From Streptomyces polyasparticus (lineage in GTDB: Bacteria; Actinomycetota; Actinomycetes; Streptomycetales; Streptomycetaceae), in contig NZ_JACTVJ010000022.1 in assembly GCF_014493765.1 (NCBI RefSeq), forward strand, positions 1 through 64,000: DNA of 64,000 nucleotides, given 5' to 3'. Shown one piece after another: positions 33,727 through 42,358 of this stretch. Both the position numbers and the translations under genes were made by a program. The notes beneath the pieces were generated by a model. The model ran no database searches. It was given only the letters and a program-made list of their open reading frames with translations, and was not told where the DNA came from. Numbering within the stretch: the first letter of the stretch is position 1; each line of letters starts with the position of its first letter.

Positions 33727-33773
33727 CCCTGCTGCCCGGCCGCCCCGGCGGCCTCAGCAGGCCCGGAATGGAT

Positions 33774-33810
33774 GCCGCGCCCCCCAGGTTTTAGCCTTGG
33801 GGGGCGCGGC
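33774..33810 (+). terminator. Terminator after ftsH
   Basis: GCCGCGCCCCCCA (33774-33786) pairs with TGGGGGGCGCGGC (33798-33810), a 13-bp stem. It separates ftsH from folE 57 bp downstream, so folE should have its own promoter or rely on read-through. Confidence 0.85.
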
Positions 33811-33866
33811 ATTTCCCTTTGCCGGGCGGCGGGCCCGGACGGGCTTCACACAGGAACGAGGCACAG

Positions 33867-34472
33867 ATGACCGACCCGGTGACGCTGGACGGCGCATCCA
33901 AGATCGGCGATTTCGACGAGAAGCGCGCCGAGAACGCCGTACGCGAACTGCTCATCGCGGTCGGCGAGGACCCGGACCGCGAGGGACTCAGGGAGACGCC
34001 GGCGCGCGTGGCGCGGGCGTACAGGGAGATATTCGCGGGGCTCTGGCAGCAGCCGGAGGACGTCCTGACCACGACGTTCGACCTCGGGCACGACGAGATG
34101 GTGCTCGTGAAGGACATCGAGGTGATGAGCTCCTGCGAGCATCACCTGGTGCCCTTCCACGGCGTCGCGCACGTCGGGTACATCCCGTCCACGGACGGCA
34201 AGATCACGGGGCTTTCCAAGCTGGCCCGCCTCGTGGATGTCTACGCCCGTCGGCCGCAGGTGCAGGAGCGGCTGACCACGCAGATCGCGGACTCCCTGAT
34301 GGAGATCCTGGAGCCGCGCGGTGTGATCGTGGTCGTCGAGTGCGAGCACATGTGCATGACCATGCGGGGGGTGCGCAAGCCGGGGGCGAAGACGCTGACG
34401 TCGGCCGTGCGCGGGCAGCTGCGGGACCCGGCGACGCGGGCCGAGGCGATGAGTTTGATCATGGCGCGCTGA
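33867..34472 (+). CDS. folE: GTP cyclohydrolase I
   Basis: A 201-residue FolE that opens GTP to 7,8-dihydroneopterin triphosphate, the first step of folate synthesis. Zinc-site residues are in [12 protein letters not shown] and [12 protein letters not shown], with the substrate loop [24 protein letters not shown] 33867 is used. Next to ftsH and convergent with the other fol genes. Confidence 0.96.
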   Translation: MTDPVTLDGASKIGDFDEKRAENAVRELLIAVGEDPDREGLRETPARVARAYREIFAGLWQQPEDVLTTTFDLGHDEMVLVKDIEVMSSCEHHLVPFHGVAHVGYIPSTDGKITGLSKLARLVDVYARRPQVQERLTTQIADSLMEILEPRGVIVVVECEHMCMTMRGVRKPGAKTLTSAVRGQLRDPATRAEAMSLIMAR

Positions 34473-34488
34473 CGCGGCGCCGAGTTTC

Positions 34489-34516
34489 CCGTACGGGAGG
34501 TACACCTCCCGTACGG
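34489..34516. terminator. Bidirectional terminator between folE and DUF3180 gene
   Basis: CCGTACGGGAGGT (34489-34501) is directly mirrored by ACCTCCCGTACGG (34504-34516). It stands in the 69-bp gap between the convergent folate blocks. Confidence 0.88.
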
Positions 34517-34541
34517 CAGGTCTACGCGAGGGCGTGGTGGC

Positions 34542-35027
34542 TCAGGCCGCCGCGCCCTCCGTGTCCTCGTCCTCCGGGAGTCTGCAGACGCGCTCCAGGA
34601 ACAGGGCCGCGGCGATGACCGCGATGCCGGCGACCACCGCGAGGCCCGCATAGACGGCCTGGTCGCGCCGGGCCGGTACGTCCAGGTGGGAGAGCAGGAA
34701 GATGCCCACACCGCCGTACACGCCGCTGACCAGGGCCGAGACGAGTGCGCTCGCCTGGCCGAAGACCACCGCGCGCGCGGCCATCAGCGGCTCCACGCCC
34801 TTCGCGCCCGGGACGCGGTCGCGCTGGGCGCGAAGGCGGGAGCGCAGCGACAAGGCCGTGGCCGTGAGGACGGCCGCGATCACCGCGAGCACGATCGGGG
34901 CGGCCAGCGGGACGCTCGGCAGGGTGCCGAGCGAGTCCCGTGCCACCAGCAGCTTGGCCAGGGCCCAGGACAGGACGCCGGCCACCGCGAAGGTGCCCGC
35001 GAGCGTCCTGATGCGCAGCTGCTTCAC
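34542..35027 (-). CDS. DUF3180 membrane protein
   Basis: A 161-residue actinobacterial DUF3180 protein with four membrane helices in two pairs (near residues 10-30, 40-60, 88-108, 120-140). The family regularly follows folK in Streptomyces, as here, but its role is unknown. GTG 35027 has GGAGG about 11 bases upstream; a GTG at 35045 is an alternative. Last gene of the folB-folK unit. Confidence 0.85.
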   Translation of the reverse strand: MKQLRIRTLAGTFAVAGVLSWALAKLLVARDSLGTLPSVPLAAPIVLAVIAAVLTATALSLRSRLRAQRDRVPGAKGVEPLMAARAVVFGQASALVSALVSGVYGGVGIFLLSHLDVPARRDQAVYAGLAVVAGIAVIAAALFLERVCRLPEDEDTEGAAA

Positions 35028-35120
35028 GTGGGTGTTCGCCTCCACACGGACGGGGTGCGGCCCCGTCCTCGTACGGTCCGGGTGGGCCCCTTCGTATCAG
35101 GGCCCGTTAGACCTTAACGA

Positions 35121-35720
35121 TTACTCGGGCAGCCGCAGTTCCAGGTCGGCGCGCGGGGCTACGCCCTCGCGCGTGACCTGGGCGAGCAGTTCGGAGACCG
35201 GGCCGCGGCCGGGGACGACGGCCTCGGGGTCGACGTCGTGCCAGGGCGCGAGCACGAAGGCGCGCTCGTGGGCGCGCGGGTGCGGCAGCGTGAGGACGGG
35301 GTCGTCGGAGACGACGTCCTGGTAGGAAACGATGTCGACGTCGATGGTGCGCGGACCCCAGCGCTCGTCGCGTACGCGGTGGAAGGCCTCCTCGACGGCG
35401 TGCGCGCGCTCGAGCAGCGAGGACGGGGGCAGGGTCGTCTTGATGACGACGACCGCGTTGAAGTACGAGGGCTGCGAGCCGGGCTCGACGCCCCAGGGCT
35501 CCGTCTCGTAGACGGGCGAGACGGCCTTCACTCGCAGGCCGGGGGTGTCCTCGAGGGCGTCGACGGCGCCCTGGAGGGTCTCCAGACGGTTGCCGAGGTT
35601 GGCGCCGAGGGCGATCACGGCGAATTTGGGGTTCTGCAGCGTGGTGTCGGCGGCGTCCACCTGTGCCACCACGGAGGCGGGTACGGGCTGGACCGTGGGG
35701 TCGCTCTGCACGTTGTTCAT
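35121..35720 (-). CDS. folK: 2-amino-4-hydroxy-6-hydroxymethyldihydropteridine pyrophosphokinase
   Basis: A 199-residue HPPK that transfers pyrophosphate from ATP to hydroxymethyl-dihydropterin. The HPPK signature RDERWGPRTIDVDIVSY carries the two magnesium-binding aspartates; ALGANLGNRLETLQ and PHPRAHERAFVLAPWHD are also typical. The N-terminal 30 residues are an extension. Start overlaps the folB stop by 4 bp. Confidence 0.95.
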   Translation of the reverse strand: MNNVQSDPTVQPVPASVVAQVDAADTTLQNPKFAVIALGANLGNRLETLQGAVDALEDTPGLRVKAVSPVYETEPWGVEPGSQPSYFNAVVVIKTTLPPSSLLERAHAVEEAFHRVRDERWGPRTIDVDIVSYQDVVSDDPVLTLPHPRAHERAFVLAPWHDVDPEAVVPGRGPVSELLAQVTREGVAPRADLELRLPE

Positions 35721-36076
35721 GCTCGGCTCCGGGTGATCGTGATGGTCACGTCGTCGAACGGCACGGTGATCGGGGCGTCCGGCTTGTGCACGACGACCTC
35801 GACCTCCTGGACCGGTTCATGCTTGAGGCAGGTCTGGGCGATGCGCTCGGCGAGCGTCTCGATGAGGTCGACGGGCTCGCCCTCCACGACGGCCACGACC
35901 TCCTCGGCGACCACGCCGTAGTGCACGGTCTTCGTCAGATCGTCGTCGGCGGCGGCCGAGCGGGTGTCCAGGCTCAGCACCAGGTCCACGATGAAGGTCT
36001 GGCCCTCTTCGCGTTCCTTGGCGAAAACGCCGTGGTGACCACGGGCCTTGAGGCCGCGCAGCGCGACACGGTCCAC
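35717..36076 (-). CDS. folB: Dihydroneopterin aldolase
   Basis: A 119-residue FolB cleaving dihydroneopterin to hydroxymethyl-dihydropterin and glycolaldehyde. Visible: GLKARGHHGVFAKEREEGQTFIVDL, HYGVVAEEV, DLIETLAERIA and the C-terminal VVVHKPDAPI. GTG 36076 is chosen because AGGAG lies 8 bases upstream; the GTG at 36085 would sit on that site. Coupled to folK by ATGA overlap. Confidence 0.95.
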   Translation of the reverse strand: MDRVALRGLKARGHHGVFAKEREEGQTFIVDLVLSLDTRSAAADDDLTKTVHYGVVAEEVVAVVEGEPVDLIETLAERIAQTCLKHEPVQEVEVVVHKPDAPITVPFDDVTITITRSRA

Positions 36077-36290
36077 GCGAATCACTCCTGCTCATCTCGG
36101 TTTCATCGGGCTGCAGCCGAGTGCGGTCGGCACACCAGTCCCCTTCGAATCTACCTTCGGGTGCGGGTCGGGCTCGCCCGCGGGGGCTATGGACAGGTGG
36201 GCAGGGTGGTGATACGGCGGCTTGGTTGCGGCGCCTACCCGGTGCCGTGGAGATGAACCCTTTTTGCACGGGCGGGCCACTCGGGCGGGG

Positions 36291-36340
36291 GACGTGCGGG
36301 GCGGGAGTGCGACGTGCGGGGCGGGAATGCGACGTGCGGG
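36291..36340 (-). repeat. 20-bp tandem repeat in the folB upstream region
   Basis: GACGTGCGGGGCGGGAGTGC at 36291-36310 repeats at 36311-36330 (one mismatch) and half again to 36340. It lies in the 309-bp gap 36077-36385 between folB and the NTF2 gene, which must hold the folB promoter; I could not pick out a clear -10/-35 pair. Confidence 0.8.
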
Positions 36341-36385
36341 AGCGCGTACGTCGAAAGCGGGGTGTCCCGGGGTTTCCGAGGACTC

Positions 36386-36835
36386 CTATTCGTCGTCCTC
36401 GGCATCACGCTCGGCAAGGACCGGCGATGCGTGGTGGGACCACAGCTGCCAGCCGTCCGGGGTGCGGCGGAAGAGGTTGGAGGCGACGACGAGCTGGCCG
36501 ACCAGCGGGCCGAGCTCGCCGGCCTCCTCGGAGGGTGCGCCGCTCAGGATGTTCTCGGTGCAGGTGACCAGGGCGGTGTCCCCGTTCACCGCGATCTTGA
36601 CGTCGGTCAGGAAGAACTGGATGTACTCCGTGTTGGCCATGATCAGCGCGTACGAGCGGAGCACCTCGCCCCGGCCCGTCAGGACGGGCCAGCCGGGGTG
36701 GACGCAGGTGACGCCGTCGCCTTCGTCGCCGGTGAGCCACAGATCGGAGAGCGCCTCGAAGTCACCGCGTTCCATCGCTTCGTAGAAGGCGGTGTTGGCC
36801 TTCTCGACGGCTTCGAGGTCCACGCGTGACGTCAC
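36386..36835 (-). CDS. NTF2-like (SnoaL-like) protein in the folate cluster
   Basis: A 149-residue cone-fold protein: DLEAVEKANTAFYEAMERGDFEALSDLW, GWPVLTGRGEVLRSYALIM and FRRTPDGWQLWSHHASPV. These folds act as small isomerases, hydrolases or binding proteins, and this one has no assigned reaction. GTG 36835 overlaps the folP stop (GTGA), and AAGGAG lies just upstream, so it is made together with dihydropteroate synthase. The coupling suggests a pterin-related role (inference). Confidence 0.88.
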   Translation of the reverse strand: MTSRVDLEAVEKANTAFYEAMERGDFEALSDLWLTGDEGDGVTCVHPGWPVLTGRGEVLRSYALIMANTEYIQFFLTDVKIAVNGDTALVTCTENILSGAPSEEAGELGPLVGQLVVASNLFRRTPDGWQLWSHHASPVLAERDAEDDE

Positions 36836-37776
36836 CGGTCTCCTTCAGGGGTTTGTTGTTGTGCCTCGGCTTCACGGGGCTCCTGCTGTGCCCCGGCTTC
36901 ACCGGTCTGCTGCCGTGCCACGGCGCCTTCGACCGCGCGTGCCACGCGCACCGCGTCCGCCGTGGCCCGTACCTCGTGTACCCGCACCGCCCACGCGCCT
37001 TCGTGCGCGGCGATCGCCGAGACCGCGGCGGTGGCCGCGTCGCGTTCGCGGGCCGGGGGCGGCGCGCCCTCGGGTCCGGCCAGGACGCGGCCGAGGAAGC
37101 GCTTGCGGGAGGCGGCGACGAGCACCGGGTACCCGAGGGCGCGCAGTTCCCGCATGCCGGCAAGGAGGGCGAGGTCGTGCTCGGCGTTCTTCGCGAAGCC
37201 GAGGCCCGGGTCGACCACGATCCGCTCGGGGGCGATCCCGCCGGCGATGACGGCGTCCAGGCGGGCGCTGATTTCGGTGACGACCTCGCCGACCACGTCC
37301 TCGTACACGGCGAGGCTGTTCATGTCCTGGCTGAAGCCGCGCCAGTGCATCACGACGAACGGCGCTCCGGCGGCCGCGACGACCGGGATCATCTCGGGGT
37401 CCGCGAGGCCGCCGCTGACGTCGTTGACGAGCAGGGCGCCGGCGGCGAGCGCCTGGGCGGCGACGGTGGCGCGCATGGTGTCCACGGAGACCGCGACGCC
37501 TTCGGAGGCGAGGCCGCGGACGACCGGGATGACCCGGCGCAGCTCTTCGTCCTGGTCGACGCGGGTGGCGCCCGGACGCGTGGACTCCCCGCCGACGTCG
37601 ACCAGGTCGGCGCCCTGGGCGACGAGGTCGAGGCCGTGCTTGACCGCGGCGGTGGTGTCGAACCAGCGGCCGCCGTCGGAGAAGGAGTCCGGGGTCACGT
37701 TGACCACACCCATGACCGCGCAGCGGTCCCAGTCGGGCAGGCCCTCGACATGTCCTCGGCCACGAGACGTACTCAT
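36832..37776 (-). CDS. folP: Dihydropteroate synthase
   Basis: A 314-residue TIM-barrel enzyme, the sulfonamide target, joining p-aminobenzoate to hydroxymethyl-dihydropterin diphosphate. Visible: MGVVNVTPDSFSDGG, DLVDVGGESTRPGA, VNDVSGG, VDPGLGFAKNAEHD and ASRKRFLG. The last 25 residues are a Gln/Glu/Ala-rich tail (QQTGEAGAQQEPREAEAQQQ). Coupled to the NTF2 gene. Confidence 0.96.
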   Translation of the reverse strand: MSTSRGRGHVEGLPDWDRCAVMGVVNVTPDSFSDGGRWFDTTAAVKHGLDLVAQGADLVDVGGESTRPGATRVDQDEELRRVIPVVRGLASEGVAVSVDTMRATVAAQALAAGALLVNDVSGGLADPEMIPVVAAAGAPFVVMHWRGFSQDMNSLAVYEDVVGEVVTEISARLDAVIAGGIAPERIVVDPGLGFAKNAEHDLALLAGMRELRALGYPVLVAASRKRFLGRVLAGPEGAPPPARERDAATAAVSAIAAHEGAWAVRVHEVRATADAVRVARAVEGAVARQQTGEAGAQQEPREAEAQQQTPEGDR

Positions 37777-37818
37777 ACGCCAAGCCTAGGCCCGCACGGG
37801 GGCAGCTCTGCCCCGCTT

Positions 37819-37884
37819 GTACGAGGAGCGGGGCTTCCCCTCGTACGAGGAGCAGGGCTTCCCCTCGTACGAGGAGAGGGGGGC
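37819..37884. repeat. 24-bp tandem repeat
   Basis: GTACGAGGAGCGGGGCTTCC plus four more bases at 37819-37842 repeats at 37843-37866 with one mismatch, then partly from 37867. Each junction contains CTCGTACGAG, a perfect palindrome. It lies between folP and the lysyltransferase-type gene. Confidence 0.85.
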
Positions 37885-37896
37885 ACTCCGCGGGTC

Positions 37897-39738
37897 TCAG
37901 GCCGCCCGGGCCTCGCGTTCGGCCCCGATCTCGTGCGCGCAGGCGCGCGGCTGTCGCGGTGCGGGGCGCAGGAAGCGCAGGGCGCGGGGCAGGGCCGGGG
38001 TGACGAAGCCCTCCGCCTGCATCGCGGCGAAGCCGATCCGCGGGAGGTCGCGCGAGGAGCGGAAGACGACGAAGCGGGGCTCCCAGCGGGGGCGGAACTT
38101 GGCGTTGAACTTGTAGAGCGACTCGATCTGGAACCAGCGCGACAGGAAGACGAGCAGTCCGCGCCAGGTGCGCAGGACCGGGCCCGCGCCGAGTTGTTCG
38201 CCGCGGGCGAGTGCCGAGCGGAACATCGCGAAGTTCAGCGACATCCGCTGGATGCCGTGACCGGGTGCGGCCTGCAGGGCGGCGACGATGAGGAGTTCGT
38301 TCATGCCCGGGTCGGCGCCGCGGTCGCGGCGCATCAGGTCGAGCGAGACGCCGTCGGGGCCCCAGGGCACGAAGTGCAGGACGGCCTTCAAGTCGCCGTA
38401 CGGGGAGGGGGTTTCGGGGTCGTCGAGGTGGGCGGTGGCGATCAGGCAGTCGCCGTCGGCGGGGTCGCCGATGCGGCCGAGTGCCATGGAGAACCCGCGT
38501 TCGTTGTCGGTGCCGCGCCAGTCGGCTGCGGCGCGGCGGACGCGGTCGAGTTCGTCGTCGCTCAGGTCGCGCACCCGCCGTACGCGGGTGGTGTAGCCGC
38601 CGCGTTCGATGCGCTTGACCATCTGGCGGACGTTGCGCATCGCGCGTCCCGCCAGGGAGAAGTCGGTGACGTCGACGATGGCCTCGTCGCCGAGCTCCAG
38701 GGCGTCCAGGCCGCTCTCGCGGGTCCAGACCTCGCCGCCGGTGCGCGAGCAGCCCATCACCGCGGGGGTCCAGGAGTGGGCCTCGGCCTCGGCCATGAAC
38801 CGTTCGATGGCACCCGGCCAGGCCTCCACGTCGCCGATCGGGTCGCCGCTGGCGAGCATCACGCCGGAGACGACGCGGTAGGTCACCGCGGCCTTGCCGC
38901 TCGGCGAGAACACCACGGCCTTGTCGCGGCGCAGCGCGAAGTGGCCGAGCGAGTCGCGGGCGCCGTGCTTGGTGAGGAGGGCGCGCAGCCGGTCCTCGTC
39001 GTCCGCGGTGAGGCGGGCGGCGGGGTGTTCGGGGCGGAAGGCCAGGTAGATCGTGGTCAGGGCGGTGAGCAGGCCGAGGGCGCCGAGGGATGCGCCGACC
39101 GTCCAGGACGTACGGCCGTAGTAGTCGACCGGGCCCTCCATGCCGACCAGGCCGTACACGACGTGCTTGAGCAGTTCGGCCACCGAGGGGTCGCCGACCG
39201 TGCGCTCGGGGTGGGTGCTGACGATCACGCAGCCGATGCCGAGCGAGAAGACGCTCATGAGCAGGAAGTTCGTCAGGGCCTTCCAGCGGCTGCGGGGGTC
39301 GGGCAGCGCCGCGAATTCACTCCGATGGCGGAGCAGCAGCGCGAGGAGCAGGAGCGGGAGCACGACGCCGAGGATCGAGTGCCGGTACGTGAACTGCGCC
39401 AGGGCCCCCAGCGGCAGCAGCACCACGGCGGCCCGCCAGGCGCGGCGCTTGCGGCGGCGCAGGCCGTGCGCGAGCAGCAGGAGCAGTACTCCGGCGCAGA
39501 TGGCGAGGGCGGCGGCGTACGGGCCGAGGGCGCCCGGCAGGACCTGGGCCAGGGCGTGGATGCGGCTGTGCCGGAAGCGCGGGAAGACGCCGGCGGCGAT
39601 GTCGAGCAGACCGATCAGGGTGCAGGCCGTCGCGATCAGGGACGGGACCTTCTCGGGGCGCGGACCTCGGGGCAGACGGCGCATCCTGGGACCGAAGGGA
39701 ACCTTGTCCGTTTTTTCCGCATCTATCGAGCTGGACAT
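37897..39738 (-). CDS. MprF/LysX-type membrane protein with DUF2156 domain
   Basis: A 613-residue protein. The N-terminal 260 residues hold about six membrane helices. The cytoplasmic C-terminal DUF2156 (GNAT-like) domain includes LGHFALRRDKAVVFSPSGKAAVTYRVV, GDPIGD, MGCSRTGG, ERGFSMALGR and GADPGMNELLIVAAL. MprF moves lysine from Lys-tRNA to phosphatidylglycerol and gives resistance to cationic peptides; this is the likely role, though the aminoacyl donor cannot be read. No lysyl-tRNA synthetase domain is fused, unlike mycobacterial LysX. Start ATG 39738. Confidence 0.85.
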   Translation of the reverse strand: MSSSIDAEKTDKVPFGPRMRRLPRGPRPEKVPSLIATACTLIGLLDIAAGVFPRFRHSRIHALAQVLPGALGPYAAALAICAGVLLLLLAHGLRRRKRRAWRAAVVLLPLGALAQFTYRHSILGVVLPLLLLALLLRHRSEFAALPDPRSRWKALTNFLLMSVFSLGIGCVIVSTHPERTVGDPSVAELLKHVVYGLVGMEGPVDYYGRTSWTVGASLGALGLLTALTTIYLAFRPEHPAARLTADDEDRLRALLTKHGARDSLGHFALRRDKAVVFSPSGKAAVTYRVVSGVMLASGDPIGDVEAWPGAIERFMAEAEAHSWTPAVMGCSRTGGEVWTRESGLDALELGDEAIVDVTDFSLAGRAMRNVRQMVKRIERGGYTTRVRRVRDLSDDELDRVRRAAADWRGTDNERGFSMALGRIGDPADGDCLIATAHLDDPETPSPYGDLKAVLHFVPWGPDGVSLDLMRRDRGADPGMNELLIVAALQAAPGHGIQRMSLNFAMFRSALARGEQLGAGPVLRTWRGLLVFLSRWFQIESLYKFNAKFRPRWEPRFVVFRSSRDLPRIGFAAMQAEGFVTPALPRALRFLRPAPRQPRACAHEIGAEREARAA

Positions 39739-39895
39739 CGCACCCCGTGGTTCTGCGAGAGCCGGTGCCCGCCGCTGTGCGCGCCGGGCGGATTGCGCCC
39801 TGTAGGACGACGCGATCGGGGAGCAGGTTCACTCGAAGACGGTCAAAACCCGCCCAAAGCAGACAGGCAGTCCGGGCAGAACAGGCAGCAATCCC

Positions 39896-41005
39896 ATGGG
39901 TCTCACGAGCGATGCAGTGCTGGCAGTGGCCGTCCTTCTGGCCGTGCTCCTGTTCGTCGGCACGGTCTGGTGCTGGCCGCGCCTGGCCGGACGGAACTGG
40001 CGGGCCGTACTCGGCCGGATCCTGCTGCTCGCCCTGACCCAGGTCATGGTGTTCGCCTCGGTGGGGCTCGCGGCCAACCGGGAGTTCGGCTTCTACGCCT
40101 CCTGGGCCGACCTCTTCGGCCAGGAGCAGGAGCCCGGTGTCGTGGTCGACCACGACACCGCGAGCGGCCCGGTCAAGGTGACCGGCACGCAGTCCGTGAA
40201 CGTGCCCGGCGGCTCGGTGCCGCGCGTCGGCGGGCAGATCCAGAAGGTGGACATCGCCGGCGCGAAGTCCAAGCTCGCCAGCCCCGCGTACGTCTATCTG
40301 CCGCCGGAGTACTTCCAGCCCGCGTACAAGGACAAGAACTTCCCGGCCTCCGTCGTGATCACCGGCTACCCGGGCACCGCCGAGAACCTGATCAAGGGCC
40401 TGCACTATCCGCAGACCGCCAATGAAAAGGCGCGCAAGGGCGAGATGCAGCCGATGATCCTGGTCATGCTGCGGCCCTCGATCGTCCCCGGCCGCGACAC
40501 CGAGTGCGTGAACATACCGGGCGGCCCGCAGACCGAGACCTTCTTCGCCGAGGATCTGCCGACCGCGGTCGCCAGTAAGTACCGCATCGGCACGAAGCCG
40601 GAGAACTGGGGCGTGATCGGCAACTCCACCGGCGGCTACTGCGCGTTGAAGATCGCGATGAAGCACCCGGACCGGTTCGCCGCCGGCGCCGGGCTCTCCG
40701 CCAACTACATGGCGCCGATCGACGGCCAGACCGGCGACCTGTTCCACGGCGACGAGAAGCTCAAGCAGGAGTCCGACCTGATGTGGCTGCTCGACCACAA
40801 GCCCGCCCCGCCCGTCTCGCTGCTCGCGACCAGCAGCAAGCAGGGCGAGGACAACTACCAGGACACCCTGAAGTTCATCGACAAGGTCAAGGCGCCGACC
40901 AGGGTCTCCTCGATCCTGCTCGACTCCGGCGGCCACAACTTCAACACCTGGCGCCGGGAGATCCCGGCGACGCTGGTGTGGATCGGCGGGCGGCTGAAGG
41001 CTTAG
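39896..41005 (+). CDS. Esterase/mycolyltransferase-like alpha/beta hydrolase
   Basis: A 369-residue protein with two N-terminal membrane helices (about 8-25 and 40-60), so the hydrolase domain probably faces outside. The domain has VVITGYPGTAENL, the nucleophile elbow GNSTGGYCALKIAMKHPDRFAAGAGLSA, and a final SGGHNFNTWRRE with the catalytic His. This is the esterase D / antigen 85-like fold. Divergent from the MprF-type gene with 157 bp between. Substrate unknown. Confidence 0.87.
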   Translation: MGLTSDAVLAVAVLLAVLLFVGTVWCWPRLAGRNWRAVLGRILLLALTQVMVFASVGLAANREFGFYASWADLFGQEQEPGVVVDHDTASGPVKVTGTQSVNVPGGSVPRVGGQIQKVDIAGAKSKLASPAYVYLPPEYFQPAYKDKNFPASVVITGYPGTAENLIKGLHYPQTANEKARKGEMQPMILVMLRPSIVPGRDTECVNIPGGPQTETFFAEDLPTAVASKYRIGTKPENWGVIGNSTGGYCALKIAMKHPDRFAAGAGLSANYMAPIDGQTGDLFHGDEKLKQESDLMWLLDHKPAPPVSLLATSSKQGEDNYQDTLKFIDKVKAPTRVSSILLDSGGHNFNTWRREIPATLVWIGGRLKA

Positions 41006-41066
41006 CGCCCTTCGCTGGACCGGCGCGGGCCCTGGCGCCTTCCTTGCCTTCCTTGCCTTCCGCGCC

Positions 41067-42227
41067 TCACGCTCCCGTGATCGACTCCAACTCCACTTCC
41101 GTACGGGGAATGTCGCGTGCATCCGCCGCCGTGGACCGTCGCAGCGCCTCGTGCAGCGTGCCCGGCGTGAGCACCCCGAGGAAGCGGCCCCTGCCGTCCT
41201 CGTCGATCACCGCGATCCAGCCCGCGTCGTGCTGCAGCATCGTCGAGAACGCCCGCTTCAGCGAGGCGCCGACCGGCAGCCAGGCCTCCATGCGGCGGGC
41301 GTGGTCGCCCACCGTGCCCGAGGTGAGATGGCCGGCGCCCACCCAGCCGTGCAGTTCGCCGGAGGTGTCGAGCACGACCGCCCAGCCGGCGCCCTCCGCG
41401 CGCATCTGCTCGGCGGCGCTCTTCGCGTCGTCCTCCGGGCGTACGACGGGGGGCTGTTCGAGGTCGGTCACCTCGATCGGAGTGACCGAGAGCCGCTTCA
41501 GACCGCGGTCCGAGCCGACGAAATCGGCGACATAGTCCGTGGCGGGAGCGCCGAGCACCGCGGCGGGGGCGTCGTACTGCTCGATACGGCCCTGGCCGTA
41601 GACGGCGATACGGTCGCCGAGCCGTACGGCCTCCTCGATGTCATGTGTGACGAAGAGGACCGTCTTGTTCACTTCCTGCTGCAGCCGCAGGAACTCCGTC
41701 TGCAGATGCTCGCGCACCACCGGGTCGACCGCGCCGAACGGCTCGTCCATCAGGAGCACGGGCGGATCGGCGGCCAATGCCCTTGCCACGCCGACCCGTT
41801 GGCGCTGGCCGCCGGAGAGCTGCTCCGGGTAGCGGTCGCCGTAGACGGAGGGGTCGAGGCCCACCAGGTCGAGCAGTTCGGCGGCGCGCTTCTTTCCCTC
41901 GCCCTTCTTCCAGCCGAGGAGATGGGGAACGGTCGCGGTGTTCTCCAGGACCGTCTTGTGCGGGAAGAGGCCGACCTGCTGGATCACATAGCCGATACGG
42001 CGCCGCAGCTGGACCGGATCGATATCGGATATGTCCTCGCCGTCGAGGAATATCCGCCCGGATGTGGGCTCGATCAGCCGGTTCACCATCTTCATGGTGG
42101 TGGTCTTGCCGCAGCCCGACGGGCCCACCAGGGTGACCAGTTCACCCGCCGCGACCTCGAAGGACAGGTCGTCGACGGCCATGGTGCCATCGGCGTACCG
42201 CTTGCTGACGTGCTCGAACCGGATCAT
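41067..42227 (-). CDS. Glycine betaine/choline-type ABC transporter ATP-binding protein
   Basis: A 386-residue OpuCA/ProV-like ATPase. Walker A is GPSGCGKTT, the signature LSGGQRQRVGVARAL, Walker B VLLMDEPFGAVDP. Residues 270-380 are two CBS domains, which in this family sense ionic strength (OpuA). It is divergent from the permease genes and separated by a 131-bp promoter region, unlike most opu operons where all genes run in one direction. ATG 42227 follows GGGGAG closely. Confidence 0.9.
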   Translation of the reverse strand: MIRFEHVSKRYADGTMAVDDLSFEVAAGELVTLVGPSGCGKTTTMKMVNRLIEPTSGRIFLDGEDISDIDPVQLRRRIGYVIQQVGLFPHKTVLENTATVPHLLGWKKGEGKKRAAELLDLVGLDPSVYGDRYPEQLSGGQRQRVGVARALAADPPVLLMDEPFGAVDPVVREHLQTEFLRLQQEVNKTVLFVTHDIEEAVRLGDRIAVYGQGRIEQYDAPAAVLGAPATDYVADFVGSDRGLKRLSVTPIEVTDLEQPPVVRPEDDAKSAAEQMRAEGAGWAVVLDTSGELHGWVGAGHLTSGTVGDHARRMEAWLPVGASLKRAFSTMLQHDAGWIAVIDEDGRGRFLGVLTPGTLHEALRRSTAADARDIPRTEVELESITGA

Positions 42228-42358
42228 GACTCCCCATTGTGGTGGGCTTGTTGTGAACGCCATGTTGCTGCAAGACGCCAGTCCTCGGCGATTGTCAGTG
42301 CGGGGGTTTAGTGTCTTCGGGCATACATACGTTCGGCGTGACGGGGGAGGTGAGCGCC

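Noticed and set aside
36826-40425. A 1199-codon plus-strand frame across folP, the MprF-type gene and the esterase
   Set aside because: It spans three real genes on both strands and has no protein-like features.
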